NCBI RefSeq assembly: GCF_003097655.1
Contig: NZ_QCZH01000011.1
Span: forward strand, 36,428-100,427
DNA length: 64,000 nucleotides
Source of the DNA: Flavobacterium laiguense
GTDB taxonomy: Bacteria > Bacteroidota > Bacteroidia > Flavobacteriales > Flavobacteriaceae
Reading direction: 5' to 3'
Shown: one piece after another, positions 54,798-64,000 of the stretch
Layout: each line of letters starts with the position of its first letter
How positions within the stretch are numbered: the stretch's first letter is position 1
Program-made: the position numbers and the translations under genes
The notes under the pieces: model-generated
The model's input: only the letters and a program-made list of their open reading frames with translations
Told to the model about the DNA's origin: nothing
Databases searched by the model: none

Positions 54798-54830
54798 TTG
54801 TATATACAAATATAAATACAACTACATTTG
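54798..54830 (+). promoter_or_regulatory. Promoter and putative MarR operator
   Basis: TTGTATATACAA at 54798-54809 is a perfect 12-bp palindrome whose TTG could be the -33 element. TACATTTG at 54823-54830 is the -7 box (22-base spacing). The start codon follows at 54857. The symmetry is the kind MarR-type repressors bind. Confidence 0.5.
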
Positions 54831-54856
54831 TACCAACAAATAAGACACCTACAAAT

Positions 54857-55318
54857 ATGAAGATTGAAGATGCATTAAAAAGTACGGTTGATTATAGCAA
54901 ATCAACAAGCGCCATTTTGAATGTCATGTACACGCAAAATGTCATCACTGATAGTTTTAATGAAATCATAAAACCATATGATCTTTCAGGAGAACAGTAC
55001 AATGTATTACGAATATTGAGAGGGCAAAAAGGATGTCCTGCCAATATGTGCATCATACAGGAACGGATGCTGGCCAAAACGAGTAATACGACACGATTAG
55101 TCGACAAATTATTATTGAAAGATTTGGTTACCCGTAATGTTTGTCCTGAAAACAGAAGAAAAATTGAAGTTTTAATTACACAAAAAGGACTGGATTTATT
55201 AACTGAACTGGACCCGAAAGTAAGAGAACATGAAGAAGCTTTTGCTGAAAATTTAAATAACGAAGAATTAGAACAACTGAATACCTTATTAGAAAAATAC
55301 AGAACTAAATTAATATAA
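54857..55318 (+). CDS. MarR family transcription regulator
   Basis: This encodes 153 residues, a winged-helix dimer. The recognition region is MLAKTSNTTRLVDKLLLKDLVTRNVCPENRRKIEVLITQKG, with the typical wing DRR-like sequence. Two Cys (in GCPANMC) lie before it, so oxidative sensing is possible. It ends two bases before the nitroreductase-like gene, forming a two-gene operon, which suggests it senses a quinone or nitro compound that the reductase detoxifies. Confidence 0.88.
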   Translation: MKIEDALKSTVDYSKSTSAILNVMYTQNVITDSFNEIIKPYDLSGEQYNVLRILRGQKGCPANMCIIQERMLAKTSNTTRLVDKLLLKDLVTRNVCPENRRKIEVLITQKGLDLLTELDPKVREHEEAFAENLNNEELEQLNTLLEKYRTKLI

Positions 55319-55320
55319 TT

Positions 55321-55953
55321 ATGAGCAATTTCTTAAACAATCAAAATTGGAGATACGCAACAAAGAAATTTGATGCCACTAAAAAAATTTCTACTGAAGA
55401 CTTAAATACATTAAAAGAAGCGATTCGTATGAGTTCCTCTTCTTACGGATTACAACCATACAAAGTTATTATCGTTGAAAATCCTGAATTAAGAGCACAA
55501 TTACAACCGGCTGCCTGGGGACAATTACAAATAGTAGAGGCTTCACATTTGTTTGTTTTCGCTAATGATACCAATCTTGGAGATGATGCAATTGATGAAT
55601 ATTTGAATACAATAAGCATCACTAGAGAAACTCCAATTGAAGCATTGGCGGGATATGGAGACTTCATGAAATCTAAAATTTCGACTTTGGAACCCGCAAT
55701 CAAAAATGTTTGGGCATCAAAACAAACTTATTTGGCCTTAGGTAATTTATTGAATGCCGCTGCCGAACTTAAAATTGACGTTACACCAATGGAAGGATTT
55801 GTTCCTGCACAAGTAAACGAAATATTAGGATTAGACAAATTACATCTTAATGCTTCCCTTATTGCAACTGTTGGATACCGTCACGAAGAGGATGCGACTC
55901 AATTTTACAAAAAAGTTAGAAAATCACAAGAGGACCTATTTATCACTTTATAA
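55321..55953 (+). CDS. NAD(P)H-dependent nitroreductase-type flavoprotein
   Basis: This encodes 210 residues. The NfsB/FRase I-like features are WRYATKKFDATKKI at the start (phosphate-binding Arg/Lys), SSSSYGLQPYKVIIVENPELR for FMN binding, and the C-terminal ATVGYRHEEDATQFYKKVRK. These reduce nitroaromatics, quinones or flavins with an FMN cofactor. Operon with the MarR gene, two bases apart. Confidence 0.88.
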   Translation: MSNFLNNQNWRYATKKFDATKKISTEDLNTLKEAIRMSSSSYGLQPYKVIIVENPELRAQLQPAAWGQLQIVEASHLFVFANDTNLGDDAIDEYLNTISITRETPIEALAGYGDFMKSKISTLEPAIKNVWASKQTYLALGNLLNAAAELKIDVTPMEGFVPAQVNEILGLDKLHLNASLIATVGYRHEEDATQFYKKVRKSQEDLFITL

Positions 55954-55995
55954 TAATTACTAATTAAAATTAAAATCAATTTAAACAAATTACAC

Positions 55996-56562
55996 ATGAA
56001 AAATTTAAAATCAATTGCCTTAGCATTCGTAGTAGCTTTATCTACATTATCAGTAACTGCACAAACTAAAAAAGTAGACGTTTCTAAAAGTACCATCAAC
56101 TGGGTTGGAAAAAAAGTAACAGGAGAACATTCTGGAACTGTAGCCATAAAAAGTGGAGCTTTAGTTTTCAAAAAAAATGCATTAACTGGAGGAACTTTCA
56201 CAGTTGATATGACATCATTAACTGCTACCGATTTAACTGGAGAATACCAAGGTAAATTAAACGGTCACTTGAAAGCAGATGATTTCTTTGGAACTGATAA
56301 ATTCCCAACATCAACTTTAGTTTTCAAAACTATTGCCGCAAAAGGAAATGACGTATATACTGTAACTGCTGATTTAACTATCAAAGCCATTACAAAACCA
56401 ATTACTTTTGATATTGCTGTAAAAGGAAATACTGCTACAACAGCATTAAAAATTGACAGAACAAAATACGATATCAAATACAAATCAGCTAACTTCTTTG
56501 AAGGATTGGGAGACAAAACAATCTATGATGATTTTGAGTTAACAGTAAACTTGAAAGTTTAA
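55996..56562 (+). CDS. YceI family protein
   Basis: This encodes 188 residues. The signal peptide ends VTAQ. The rest is a lipocalin-like beta-barrel: STINWVGKKVTGEHSGTVAIKSGAL, then LNGHLKADDFFGTDKFPTSTLVFK. YceI proteins bind long isoprenoid or polyprenyl lipids in the periplasm; the in vivo role is uncertain. It is separated from the nitroreductase by 42 bases, so it may share the MarR-controlled transcript. A terminator follows at 56582. Confidence 0.92.
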   Translation: MKNLKSIALAFVVALSTLSVTAQTKKVDVSKSTINWVGKKVTGEHSGTVAIKSGALVFKKNALTGGTFTVDMTSLTATDLTGEYQGKLNGHLKADDFFGTDKFPTSTLVFKTIAAKGNDVYTVTADLTIKAITKPITFDIAVKGNTATTALKIDRTKYDIKYKSANFFEGLGDKTIYDDFELTVNLKV

Positions 56563-56581
56563 TTTTCGACATAAAGTAAAC

Positions 56582-56613
56582 AAAAAGCCAACAATTTCTT
56601 GTTGGCTTTTTTT
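56582..56613. terminator. Bidirectional terminator between YceI and the PorV-like gene
   Basis: AAAAAGCCAACAA and TTGTTGGCTTTTT form a perfect 13-base stem, with AT-rich runs on both sides; the two genes are convergent. Confidence 0.85.
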
Positions 56614-56650
56614 ATGTTATAATTTAAAATACAGAAGAACAGTACTTGTT

Positions 56651-57706
56651 TTAGTTACTGATTTTTTCCTCTTCTTTAATGTTATCAGCAGCATTGTCAC
56701 CAATATTAAAAGATAGAGAAAATCGTAGTACATTATCCAATGGCGTTGTCTGATTGGATGTGGAATTTAGGTATGACAAATCAAATTTGACCGTCTTATA
56801 TTTAAATCCGGCTCCAAAAGTGAAAAAATTGCGATTCTCCATTCCATTACTGTCATTGTAAAATCCTGTTCTTAATGCAAAACAGTTTTGGTATAAATAT
56901 TCAAGTCCAAGTCCGGTTGTCACACCATTTGATCCCTCAACAAGTAGTTTATTAAACTCTATGGAAGTTCCCAATGTATTATCCTTGTCTAAAATAAAGT
57001 CAAAACCTCCACCCAATTTAAAATTGGTCGGTAAAACACTTTCAGATCCGGAATTTTCATCGTAGTTCAACTTAGGTCCAAGGTTGGAAAGATTAAACCC
57101 AGCTCGCCAAATACCCTGAAAATTTTTATAGGATATTTCAGCTGTCTGGTAATATCCCGCAATGTCTACGGCAAATGTACTGGCAACACCGGCAGTAGCA
57201 TCAACTTCTTGAATTTTTAAATCCGAACGAATGTATCTCCCTGTAACGGACATCGAAAATGTTTGGCTTAATTTTAAGGAATAAGATCCATCAAACGCCA
57301 TTTCATTTGGAGTCACAGCTTGTCCTGGATCAGATTCATTTTGTTTAAATACGGTTTCTCCTAAACCAAAATATCTTAAACTAAGTGCATAAGTACTTCT
57401 TTCATTAATCTTATTAAAGTAATTTAGATTTAACAAAGCGACATCATTTGTCAAAGAAGACATATAGGGTGTATAGCTCAAACCTATGCCCAGTTTATTT
57501 TCGGAAAAAGGATATTTTGCTGGATTCCATTGTTGTGAAAAAACATCCGGTGAGGTCGCTACTCCGATATCTCCCATACCAGATGCTCTAGCATCTGCTG
57601 AGATGAGCAAAAAAGGGACTCCGGTGACAGTTCCCTGATTTTGTTCTTGTGCGATTAAATTTCCAACTCCAAAGAGCAGTGAAAATAAAAGAAATATTTT
57701 TTTCAT
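56651..57706 (-). CDS. PorV family outer membrane protein (T9SS)
   Basis: This encodes 351 residues. The signal peptide ends LIAQ. It has PorV-like features: GVPFLLISADARASGMGDIGV near residue 28, the QWNPAKYPFSENKLGI segment, and a C-terminal barrel. PorV escorts type A C-terminal-signal cargo to the T9SS attachment complex in the outer membrane; some Flavobacterium genomes encode extra PorV-like proteins near specific cargo genes. This copy lies 145 bases downstream of a giant type A cargo gene on the same strand, so it may be its dedicated partner. Confidence 0.85.
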   Translation of the reverse strand: MKKIFLLFSLLFGVGNLIAQEQNQGTVTGVPFLLISADARASGMGDIGVATSPDVFSQQWNPAKYPFSENKLGIGLSYTPYMSSLTNDVALLNLNYFNKINERSTYALSLRYFGLGETVFKQNESDPGQAVTPNEMAFDGSYSLKLSQTFSMSVTGRYIRSDLKIQEVDATAGVASTFAVDIAGYYQTAEISYKNFQGIWRAGFNLSNLGPKLNYDENSGSESVLPTNFKLGGGFDFILDKDNTLGTSIEFNKLLVEGSNGVTTGLGLEYLYQNCFALRTGFYNDSNGMENRNFFTFGAGFKYKTVKFDLSYLNSTSNQTTPLDNVLRFSLSFNIGDNAADNIKEEEKISN

Positions 57707-57851
57707 TTGTATAAGTTAATTGTTTTTTATTAAAAATAAAATACGTGATGCGATACAATACCTATTGTTTGTGGTGAAGTAAAATTCCTCTAAAACATTA
57801 AATTTTGTATCGCTACGCATTTTATCACATCATTTCGTTGTTTACTTCTTA

Positions 57852-60800
57852 CTATCTTTTAATAAATTTGAGCACTGAGGATGTTCCTTCTTTTCCACTT
57901 GCATGGAGAAAATAAGCTCCTGTAGGCAAACTGCTCAAGTCTAACTCACTATAAGGTTTAAGTTGCACATCTTTGATCTCATACCTGCGAACAGTTGCCC
58001 CGTTAAGAGCTACAATTTCAACGACAACATCTCCAGCCCAACGGTTTTCCCACTTGATATTTACTGTGTTTACAACGGGATTAGGAAATATATTGAGTTC
58101 CGTAACTTCCGATTGGTTCACAATAACCGTTATACGCTGCTCAACACTTGCTCCATAGGTATCTGTAGCCGTTAAAATCAATTCAGTTTCACCGTTTGAA
58201 AGGCTTTCAATTATAAAGCCATTCCCCGATGTGGATATTGATGCAATCGTTGGATCCAATATAGTAGCTTGAAAGGTCAATACATCTCCATCTGGATCAT
58301 TAAAATACTTATCAAAACTATATGATTCCTGAACTAATAATCTATCATAAACAAGTGCTTGTGCTCCTAGCGCTATAGGGGATCGATTATTTACAACGGT
58401 AACCTTTATTTGTTGTTCTGTGCTTAAGCCGTAAATATCTGTGGCTGTCAAGGTTACTATTGTTTCACCTGCAGTATGTGTTTCAATTACATATTGACCA
58501 AGTTCTTGCCCTGTTGTTACAGATACAATACTTGTATTTGCTACTGAAGCTTTAAAAGTCATTTTATCAGCATCTGGATCTGAAAAATAATTTTCAAATT
58601 GGCGCACATCAAAATACTTCAATTTAGAATAAACTAGTTCTTCAGACTGTTTAGCAACAGGTGCACGATTGGTTTTTAATACTTCCACTTTCAATGACAT
58701 TTCTTTTGAAGCACCAAATTCATCAACAGCCTTAAAGTTCAATGTGTATTTTCCAGCAGTTTCATAACCTGGAGTTAATTTGATTGAAACTTCTTGACCA
58801 ATTCTTTCAAATGACACCCATGAAGGTACATTTGGAGCTTGAATAGTAATACTATTATCTTCTTTATCCGACAACCCTACATTAACAATCACTTCGGAAG
58901 TTTCATTTACTAAAACAACTTCTTCAGGAATTTTGGAGAATATTGGGGCTTCATTAATATGCAAATTAACAGGAACTTGACCTAGACCATTAACTGGATC
59001 GTTTGATCTTATGTTTAAAACGGCATGTTGGTCTCCACGAAATCCATTCGCTGCTATAAAGTCTAATTGAACTTCTTTTTTCTCACCTGGAGCAATATCT
59101 CCATTTGAAAGACCATTTATAGAAACCCATGCGTTAGAAGCATAATTCTCTTCTCCTGCTCTTACCATCCATCCATAACCAGGAAATAAATCCGCATCTT
59201 GCAAATCATACCAAACACCATCACCGGTTGCTATGGTATATCTTCCAGGTGTATTATCAATTCCTGAAACTGAGCCTTGTACATAAGGCAATTCATAAGG
59301 ATAGGTTATGATTACATAGAAATCTTCATTTGGATGAAGCCCTTGTACTTTATTTATAGGCAATGTAACCCAAGCACCCTTTTTGTCACCAACATATTGG
59401 TAATCTACAGAGCCTTGATCAATTATAGTTGCATCTGCTACAGAAGTACCACCTGCTCGTATTTCGTAAAAAATAGTCCCTGACGGTTTAGTAAAACCAG
59501 ACATGTGTGTTTGAAAATGTGACAAAGTAAAACCATCTTTACCCGCATTAAATCGTGTTGCAGTTGTAAAAGGTTCACCACCATCGTAACCAAAATGGGT
59601 ATCAGCATCAATCTTATCTTCGTAAGCCAATACACGATTAAAGGTAGGTGCAGAGAATGCACTAATACCACCTCCTTTAGGTACAGGGGAAGATTTTAAT
59701 AAATGCTCAAGATTGGATGCTTTTCCAACTTTTGAAAATAATTGTGTGCGGGAACTAAGCCCTGTTATAGGTTTTCTCAAATAGTCAATACTCAATTCAT
59801 ATTTCAAAGTACCACCACCAGTAGTATTATCAAAAACAGCAAATTGTGTATCTGTATCTGTCAAATAATTAACGACACTATTAACTTGCTTTGTTTGCAT
59901 CGTTAAAACAGGTGCTAACGTAACAACTGCCTTTATAGGAATCATCATTGTCGGAACTGTAGCATTGCTTTCAATAACAATATTATCAGCAACAGATCCT
60001 TCAGTCGATGGAACATAAGTAATTCTGAATTTGGTTTTTTCGCTTGGTAATATAGTTGCAAAATTACCCGCTAAGTCATTTATATTTACCCAGCTCCAAT
60101 AATCCCCATAAAACCAATCTTGAAAAAATGTGTATGCTTCAATGGTATATTCAACAGAACCACTTTCAATTGACATTTTTGATAATTGAAGAGATTGACT
60201 GCCTGAATTTTCAATTTCGAATTCTTTCGTGTTACTTACTAAAGAATTGACCATTATTTCACCGTAATTTATTTCCGTTACATTTGAAGTAATAGTAGGT
60301 GCGCCATTTACAGTTAGATGTATTGGTTTTTCAAGAAATTCCTTGTTTGGAACATTGGTTCTTAATTTTAGTGTACTATTATATTCCCCTGCATAAATAG
60401 TACTTGCGTCTATATCTATTTGAGCACTTAAAGTAGATCCAGCTGGAATTACATGTTTTTTTGCTGGGCTAAGAACATAAGCTAAACCAGTTCCATGATT
60501 TACATTAGCATGGTCTGATATATTAACAAAATCGGAACTATCGCCATTTTGGATCCCGAAAGATGATAAATTAGTAGTTAAATCCAGACTACCATTAACT
60601 TTATATTGAAATTTCATGGTTCCATTCTTATAAAAGATAACTTGGGCTGATACTGGATCACCCAATCCTCCAAAGAAATTAACAAAATATTCCCATGAAA
60701 TAATGATTTTTTCTTCATCACTATAATAGAAAACACCCACTTCATCTTTCGGATAAGTAGTTGTGTCAAAGGCACTAAAAGTCCAATAAGGGGCTATTAC

Positions 60801-63800
60801 AGTTTTAAGTTTATCGTAAGGCATACCTCCATTAAAAACAGCAATTTCTGTTGGCTCATCAAAAGTCAACAATCCTGTAGTACCAATATACGCTTCAGTA
60901 TATTCTTTACCATAAAAACTAATGGCTCTTGGTAGTGTTATTTTAGACCAATATTGTTCAAAGTCAAAAACATCTTTGGCCACTGGTAAATGAGTTCCTT
61001 TTTGGCGGATATCAATCCATTGATAGTTTGTTCCATCATTAAATGTTTCATAACTATAGGTGAAATTTGGAATTGCTTGCATAGCGCTTACTGGCACAGA
61101 CATTGTCAACCAATTAGTACCTGTTGCTACCACTTCAAGGTCTGCTATACCGTTATTTTCTATAAGTATTGGGTATTTAGACTTTTCTCCATGATTTAAC
61201 ACCTCTGTAATTAAATCTAAATTAGTAACTGATATAGCAGGCGGATCCATTACTTTTCCTGAAAGTGTGAGTACATATTTAACTCCTTCACTATCCGTAA
61301 TTCGCAAAGCATCAGTTAAACTAGTAACAACATCAGTAGGCATAGTAACCTCAAAGACTTCACTAAGCCCAGGTACAATTGTTGCGTTTGTTTTTCCTGT
61401 TATTTGAAATTTATTATTATCTAACGTAAAGTCCGTAAGAGTTACAGGGGCAGTTCCATTATTCTTAAAGGCGAATTTTCTAGAAGTTATTTCTCCTTGG
61501 AATACATCGCCAAAACTAATGTCGGTATGAGACATAGTTAATCCTGGAGTACCACCATCAGTGATATTAATTTGCACCAAAGGAACAATTTGATTACTTA
61601 ATGGGTCATTAGATATGATATTTAAATACCTTTTAATCATCCCTTCATGCAATTTAGTTGTTTCCATGACAACATCCATCTTGGCAGTTTCCCCAGGTAA
61701 TAAAATTCCTCCAGCATTACTAATAGAAGTAATAATATCTGGACCAGGATAGTCAAATCCTATAGCCAAACCAGAATATATAGCTGTTGCTTTAGAATAA
61801 TCATTTACTAAAATTCCATCAGTTTGTGCTATATCTTCTATAAGGATGTTTAGGTATGGAATAGCATCAACAGAATAGGTTATATTGGAATAGTAAAAAC
61901 GAATATTTCCATCTGCATACAATACCATTTGTGCAGAAAGAATACCTGAATATCCATCACCGATATTTGTGAATTGGACAATAACTTTATCTGATTCTAC
62001 TTTATAATGAACACTACCACCAGCCGCTAATTCAACAAAAGTTCCTAAAGGAGAAATATACCCTTTTGGTGAATAAGGAGCTCCATTTAAACTTGGTAAA
62101 TTGACTGGATTTATAGTATTGTCAAATGTAGAAAAACCAAATGAGCTAACATATAGGGTTTGCAGTTTCTCAGTATAATAAGGAAAATCAAATCCCATTT
62201 CAAGTGGATAATACCTATTTCTATCTGATTTAAAATAATTTGTAATATCTGTTCCTGTACCAGAAATATCTTGATATTGATAGACTAAAGGAGTAGTTTC
62301 TGAAGCATAATTTGTTCGGTATTTATATCCATATTTATGATATTCTCCCTCCCAACTATCGCTAGTACCAGATTTATCATAGGTTGGAATAAAATATTTC
62401 AAAGCAGCTTGCCCACGATTCTCTACTATAACTGTAGCTGTAACCTGATTTCCTAATGTTACATTATCTATCATTTGACTCATAGGGTCAACAACAATTT
62501 TGGCAGGTTCAGAACTTACACCAAATAAGATAACTTTTAAGGTTTTAGAACTGCTCCTAGATTTTAAAGATAATACACCATTATCATTACCTGCAGTAGT
62601 AGGTGTATACTTAACTCTAAGATGAACTTCACTATCAGCTGAAATCTGACTAGGAGCCCAATCAAGAAGTTTAAAGTTTGGATTAGAAATAGTTAGAGTT
62701 ACATCATTATAATTTCCCAAACCAGAATTAGTTATTACAAATTCCATTTCTTTGGAAGTCCCTTTAAAAACGCTTGAAAAATCAAGTGTTTCAATAGATT
62801 TAAGAACCGGTTGCTGTCCTGATACATTTAAAGTAACTGGAAGTTTTAATTCAGGTTTACTTGCATCATTGGATTTTAAAATAACATTTGCATAGTAAGT
62901 ACCATTTATCAAAGTAGATCCATCAGCAGAAAGGCTAGCATTTCCGTTACCATTTCCGTTTATTTCCCCATTACTAGGATTTAAAGACAAGTATTCCCCT
63001 AAGTATTTATTTTGGCTGCTTGCAATATTGAACCATGCAAAATTTTTGTTGTTAAGAGCCACTTCTAGCGACCCCCAACTTTGTCCTAAGTCAAAAGATA
63101 TAAAGCAATTATCAGATCCTTCCGGTGCATTTTCAAAACCGATACTTAAAGGATACAGATTTCCAGGCGGAACATGAAGCACTACCCAAAAAGTTTCTCC
63201 TTGTTGAAAATAGAGTTGCTCATCTAAATTTATAAAGGCAAAATCTTCTTGAGCGCTCCCAGGATTGTATTCTTGTGCATAAATTAGATTTTTTTTATTG
63301 AGTTCTGTTCCTTTATAAACTTCAACAATAACAGGCCCTAAATCTGGATTTACGTTTAAATACGTTTGAATTTGTGTTAAGTTGAATCCATCAATTTCAC
63401 TTACAAAGTATTTTGTAGCTGCTGAATTTGGAAGCTTGACATCTTCATCTCCAATAATATCAGTAGGAAAGTCTGAATAACTTTTGTTTGTCGGAGTAAA
63501 TTGAAATGGAGCAACCACTCCCTTACTTGAAGAGGCAGATACCTTAGATTTAATTTTACCTATATTTCCCAAAGAGGCAACTTTTGTTGTTTTCGCTATT
63601 GGGTAGTTTATTTGTTTTAATGAACTAAAGGACATAGAAGTTTGTTTATGACGGGCTAAAAATTCCCATTTCAAAACACCTTCTGCGTTATTTAAAATTG
63701 TAATATCATGTAATCCTTTAAATGCAGTACTACCATCAACATTTATAACAATATCTTTACTATTGTCATCTACATTTATATTTGGTCCAGCATTGGTTGT

Positions 63801-64000
63801 GCCTTCAACACTATTTGATAATTCAGACAGATTCTTCCATCTGTCTCCTGAAATTACTGAAAAATAGTAATGAGTAAGTCCCAGAAGTCCATTAACGGCA
63901 GTCTGTGAAAAAACCTCCGTTTGATTCCGAACAAATATAGCAAAATAGTTGTATAAAAACAGGATTTTTCGTATTTTTAAAGATGCAACATATCCCAGGA
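57852..64000 (-). CDS. Giant T9SS-secreted surface protein, C-terminal part (N-terminus off window)
   Basis: The reading frame stays open from the stop at 57852 to the right edge; about 2049 codons are visible. A TTG at 63674 has been proposed as a start but lies in the middle of a domain: the sequence above it (63675-64000) reads as the end of a fibronectin type III domain (GLTHYYFSVISGDRWKNLSE). Then come several ASPM/SPD-2/Hydin-like and choice-of-anchor domains in alternation, three cadherin-like repeats (near 58100-58950, including YFSDPDADKMTF and YFNDPDGDVLTF), and a type A sorting tail (LNIFPNPVVNTVNIKW to GAYFLHASGKEGTSS). Known proteins with this end often carry a catalytic domain such as S8 peptidase upstream, which cannot be seen here. 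Confidence 0.9.
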   Translation of the reverse strand, partial: LGYVASLKIRKILFLYNYFAIFVRNQTEVFSQTAVNGLLGLTHYYFSVISGDRWKNLSELSNSVEGTTNAGPNINVDDNSKDIVINVDGSTAFKGLHDITILNNAEGVLKWEFLARHKQTSMSFSSLKQINYPIAKTTKVASLGNIGKIKSKVSASSSKGVVAPFQFTPTNKSYSDFPTDIIGDEDVKLPNSAATKYFVSEIDGFNLTQIQTYLNVNPDLGPVIVEVYKGTELNKKNLIYAQEYNPGSAQEDFAFINLDEQLYFQQGETFWVVLHVPPGNLYPLSIGFENAPEGSDNCFISFDLGQSWGSLEVALNNKNFAWFNIASSQNKYLGEYLSLNPSNGEINGNGNGNASLSADGSTLINGTYYANVILKSNDASKPELKLPVTLNVSGQQPVLKSIETLDFSSVFKGTSKEMEFVITNSGLGNYNDVTLTISNPNFKLLDWAPSQISADSEVHLRVKYTPTTAGNDNGVLSLKSRSSSKTLKVILFGVSSEPAKIVVDPMSQMIDNVTLGNQVTATVIVENRGQAALKYFIPTYDKSGTSDSWEGEYHKYGYKYRTNYASETTPLVYQYQDISGTGTDITNYFKSDRNRYYPLEMGFDFPYYTEKLQTLYVSSFGFSTFDNTINPVNLPSLNGAPYSPKGYISPLGTFVELAAGGSVHYKVESDKVIVQFTNIGDGYSGILSAQMVLYADGNIRFYYSNITYSVDAIPYLNILIEDIAQTDGILVNDYSKATAIYSGLAIGFDYPGPDIITSISNAGGILLPGETAKMDVVMETTKLHEGMIKRYLNIISNDPLSNQIVPLVQINITDGGTPGLTMSHTDISFGDVFQGEITSRKFAFKNNGTAPVTLTDFTLDNNKFQITGKTNATIVPGLSEVFEVTMPTDVVTSLTDALRITDSEGVKYVLTLSGKVMDPPAISVTNLDLITEVLNHGEKSKYPILIENNGIADLEVVATGTNWLTMSVPVSAMQAIPNFTYSYETFNDGTNYQWIDIRQKGTHLPVAKDVFDFEQYWSKITLPRAISFYGKEYTEAYIGTTGLLTFDEPTEIAVFNGGMPYDKLKTVIAPYWTFSAFDTTTYPKDEVGVFYYSDEEKIIISWEYFVNFFGGLGDPVSAQVIFYKNGTMKFQYKVNGSLDLTTNLSSFGIQNGDSSDFVNISDHANVNHGTGLAYVLSPAKKHVIPAGSTLSAQIDIDASTIYAGEYNSTLKLRTNVPNKEFLEKPIHLTVNGAPTITSNVTEINYGEIMVNSLVSNTKEFEIENSGSQSLQLSKMSIESGSVEYTIEAYTFFQDWFYGDYWSWVNINDLAGNFATILPSEKTKFRITYVPSTEGSVADNIVIESNATVPTMMIPIKAVVTLAPVLTMQTKQVNSVVNYLTDTDTQFAVFDNTTGGGTLKYELSIDYLRKPITGLSSRTQLFSKVGKASNLEHLLKSSPVPKGGGISAFSAPTFNRVLAYEDKIDADTHFGYDGGEPFTTATRFNAGKDGFTLSHFQTHMSGFTKPSGTIFYEIRAGGTSVADATIIDQGSVDYQYVGDKKGAWVTLPINKVQGLHPNEDFYVIITYPYELPYVQGSVSGIDNTPGRYTIATGDGVWYDLQDADLFPGYGWMVRAGEENYASNAWVSINGLSNGDIAPGEKKEVQLDFIAANGFRGDQHAVLNIRSNDPVNGLGQVPVNLHINEAPIFSKIPEEVVLVNETSEVIVNVGLSDKEDNSITIQAPNVPSWVSFERIGQEVSIKLTPGYETAGKYTLNFKAVDEFGASKEMSLKVEVLKTNRAPVAKQSEELVYSKLKYFDVRQFENYFSDPDADKMTFKASVANTSIVSVTTGQELGQYVIETHTAGETIVTLTATDIYGLSTEQQIKVTVVNNRSPIALGAQALVYDRLLVQESYSFDKYFNDPDGDVLTFQATILDPTIASISTSGNGFIIESLSNGETELILTATDTYGASVEQRITVIVNQSEVTELNIFPNPVVNTVNIKWENRWAGDVVVEIVALNGATVRRYEIKDVQLKPYSELDLSSLPTGAYFLHASGKEGTSSVLKFIKR

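Noticed and set aside
63672..63674. TTG as the start of a 1940-residue surface protein
   Set aside because: The frame is open upstream and encodes the end of a fibronectin III domain, so the gene begins beyond the window.
1..64000. CRISPR arrays, tRNA, rRNA, phage or conjugation genes
   Set aside because: No regularly spaced direct repeats, no tRNA cloverleaf other than the tmRNA ends, and no integrase, terminase, relaxase or transposase were found.

Overview
The window is AT-rich DNA from a Bacteroidota species, most likely Flavobacterium or a close relative. The evidence is a T9SS type A sorting tail, a PorV-type outer membrane protein, promoters of the form TTTG-N19-TAnnTTTG, few Shine-Dalgarno sequences, a tmRNA, and several families of short intergenic repeats. 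No tRNA, rRNA or CRISPR array is visible. Nothing looks like an intact prophage or an insertion sequence with a transposase. Layout: 1-8.1 kb holds the end of an M16 peptidase, a small eRF1-like protein, fumarase, an alanine dehydrogenase/saccharopine dehydrogenase-type enzyme and a serine hydrolase lipoprotein. The tmRNA gene (8300-8693) has its own promoter and terminator and is followed by a 2H phosphoesterase. 9.5-16.2 kb is a signalling block on the minus strand: a propeller-type sensor kinase, a second membrane kinase with a nearly identical transmitter, a lone receiver, and a receiver fused to a class III nucleotidyl cyclase. 16.5-21.2 kb carries cytochrome c, two small unknown proteins, a GapN-type aldehyde dehydrogenase and a rhodanese. 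21.4-26.5 kb is a probable sulfide/persulfide handling island: a Crp/Fnr regulator, a TauE/SafE exporter, an ETHE1-like dioxygenase with two rhodanese domains, two small DUF2892-type membrane proteins, a TPMT methyltransferase fused to a heavy-metal (HMA) domain, thioredoxin and a small membrane protein. Similar dyad symmetries lie in front of the exporter and the dioxygenase. 26.7-33.7 kb is a TetR-controlled efflux operon that resembles E. coli cecR-ybhGFSR, with a TolC gene added and YbhF split into two genes. 33.8-41.6 kb holds a Cys/Lys-rich exported peptide, an eight-haem cytochrome with TPRs and two tandem hybrid PAS kinases. 42.1-51.3 kb is an arylsulfatase cluster with outer-membrane and unknown proteins. 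51.6-56.6 kb holds MarC, DUF2252, ZIP, MarR plus nitroreductase, and YceI. 56.6-64 kb holds a PorV paralogue and a very large T9SS-exported surface protein whose N-terminus lies beyond the window. The less ordinary material includes a MITE-like palindromic repeat family (three copies, one flanked by a perfect 17-bp direct repeat just upstream of a sensor kinase), the methyltransferase-HMA fusion, a sulfatase with two transmembrane helices inserted in its C-terminal domain, two gene remnants (46.5 kb and 41.9 kb), and a 31-bp operator-like palindrome on the efflux promoter. All calls come from reading the sequence; no database search was possible.
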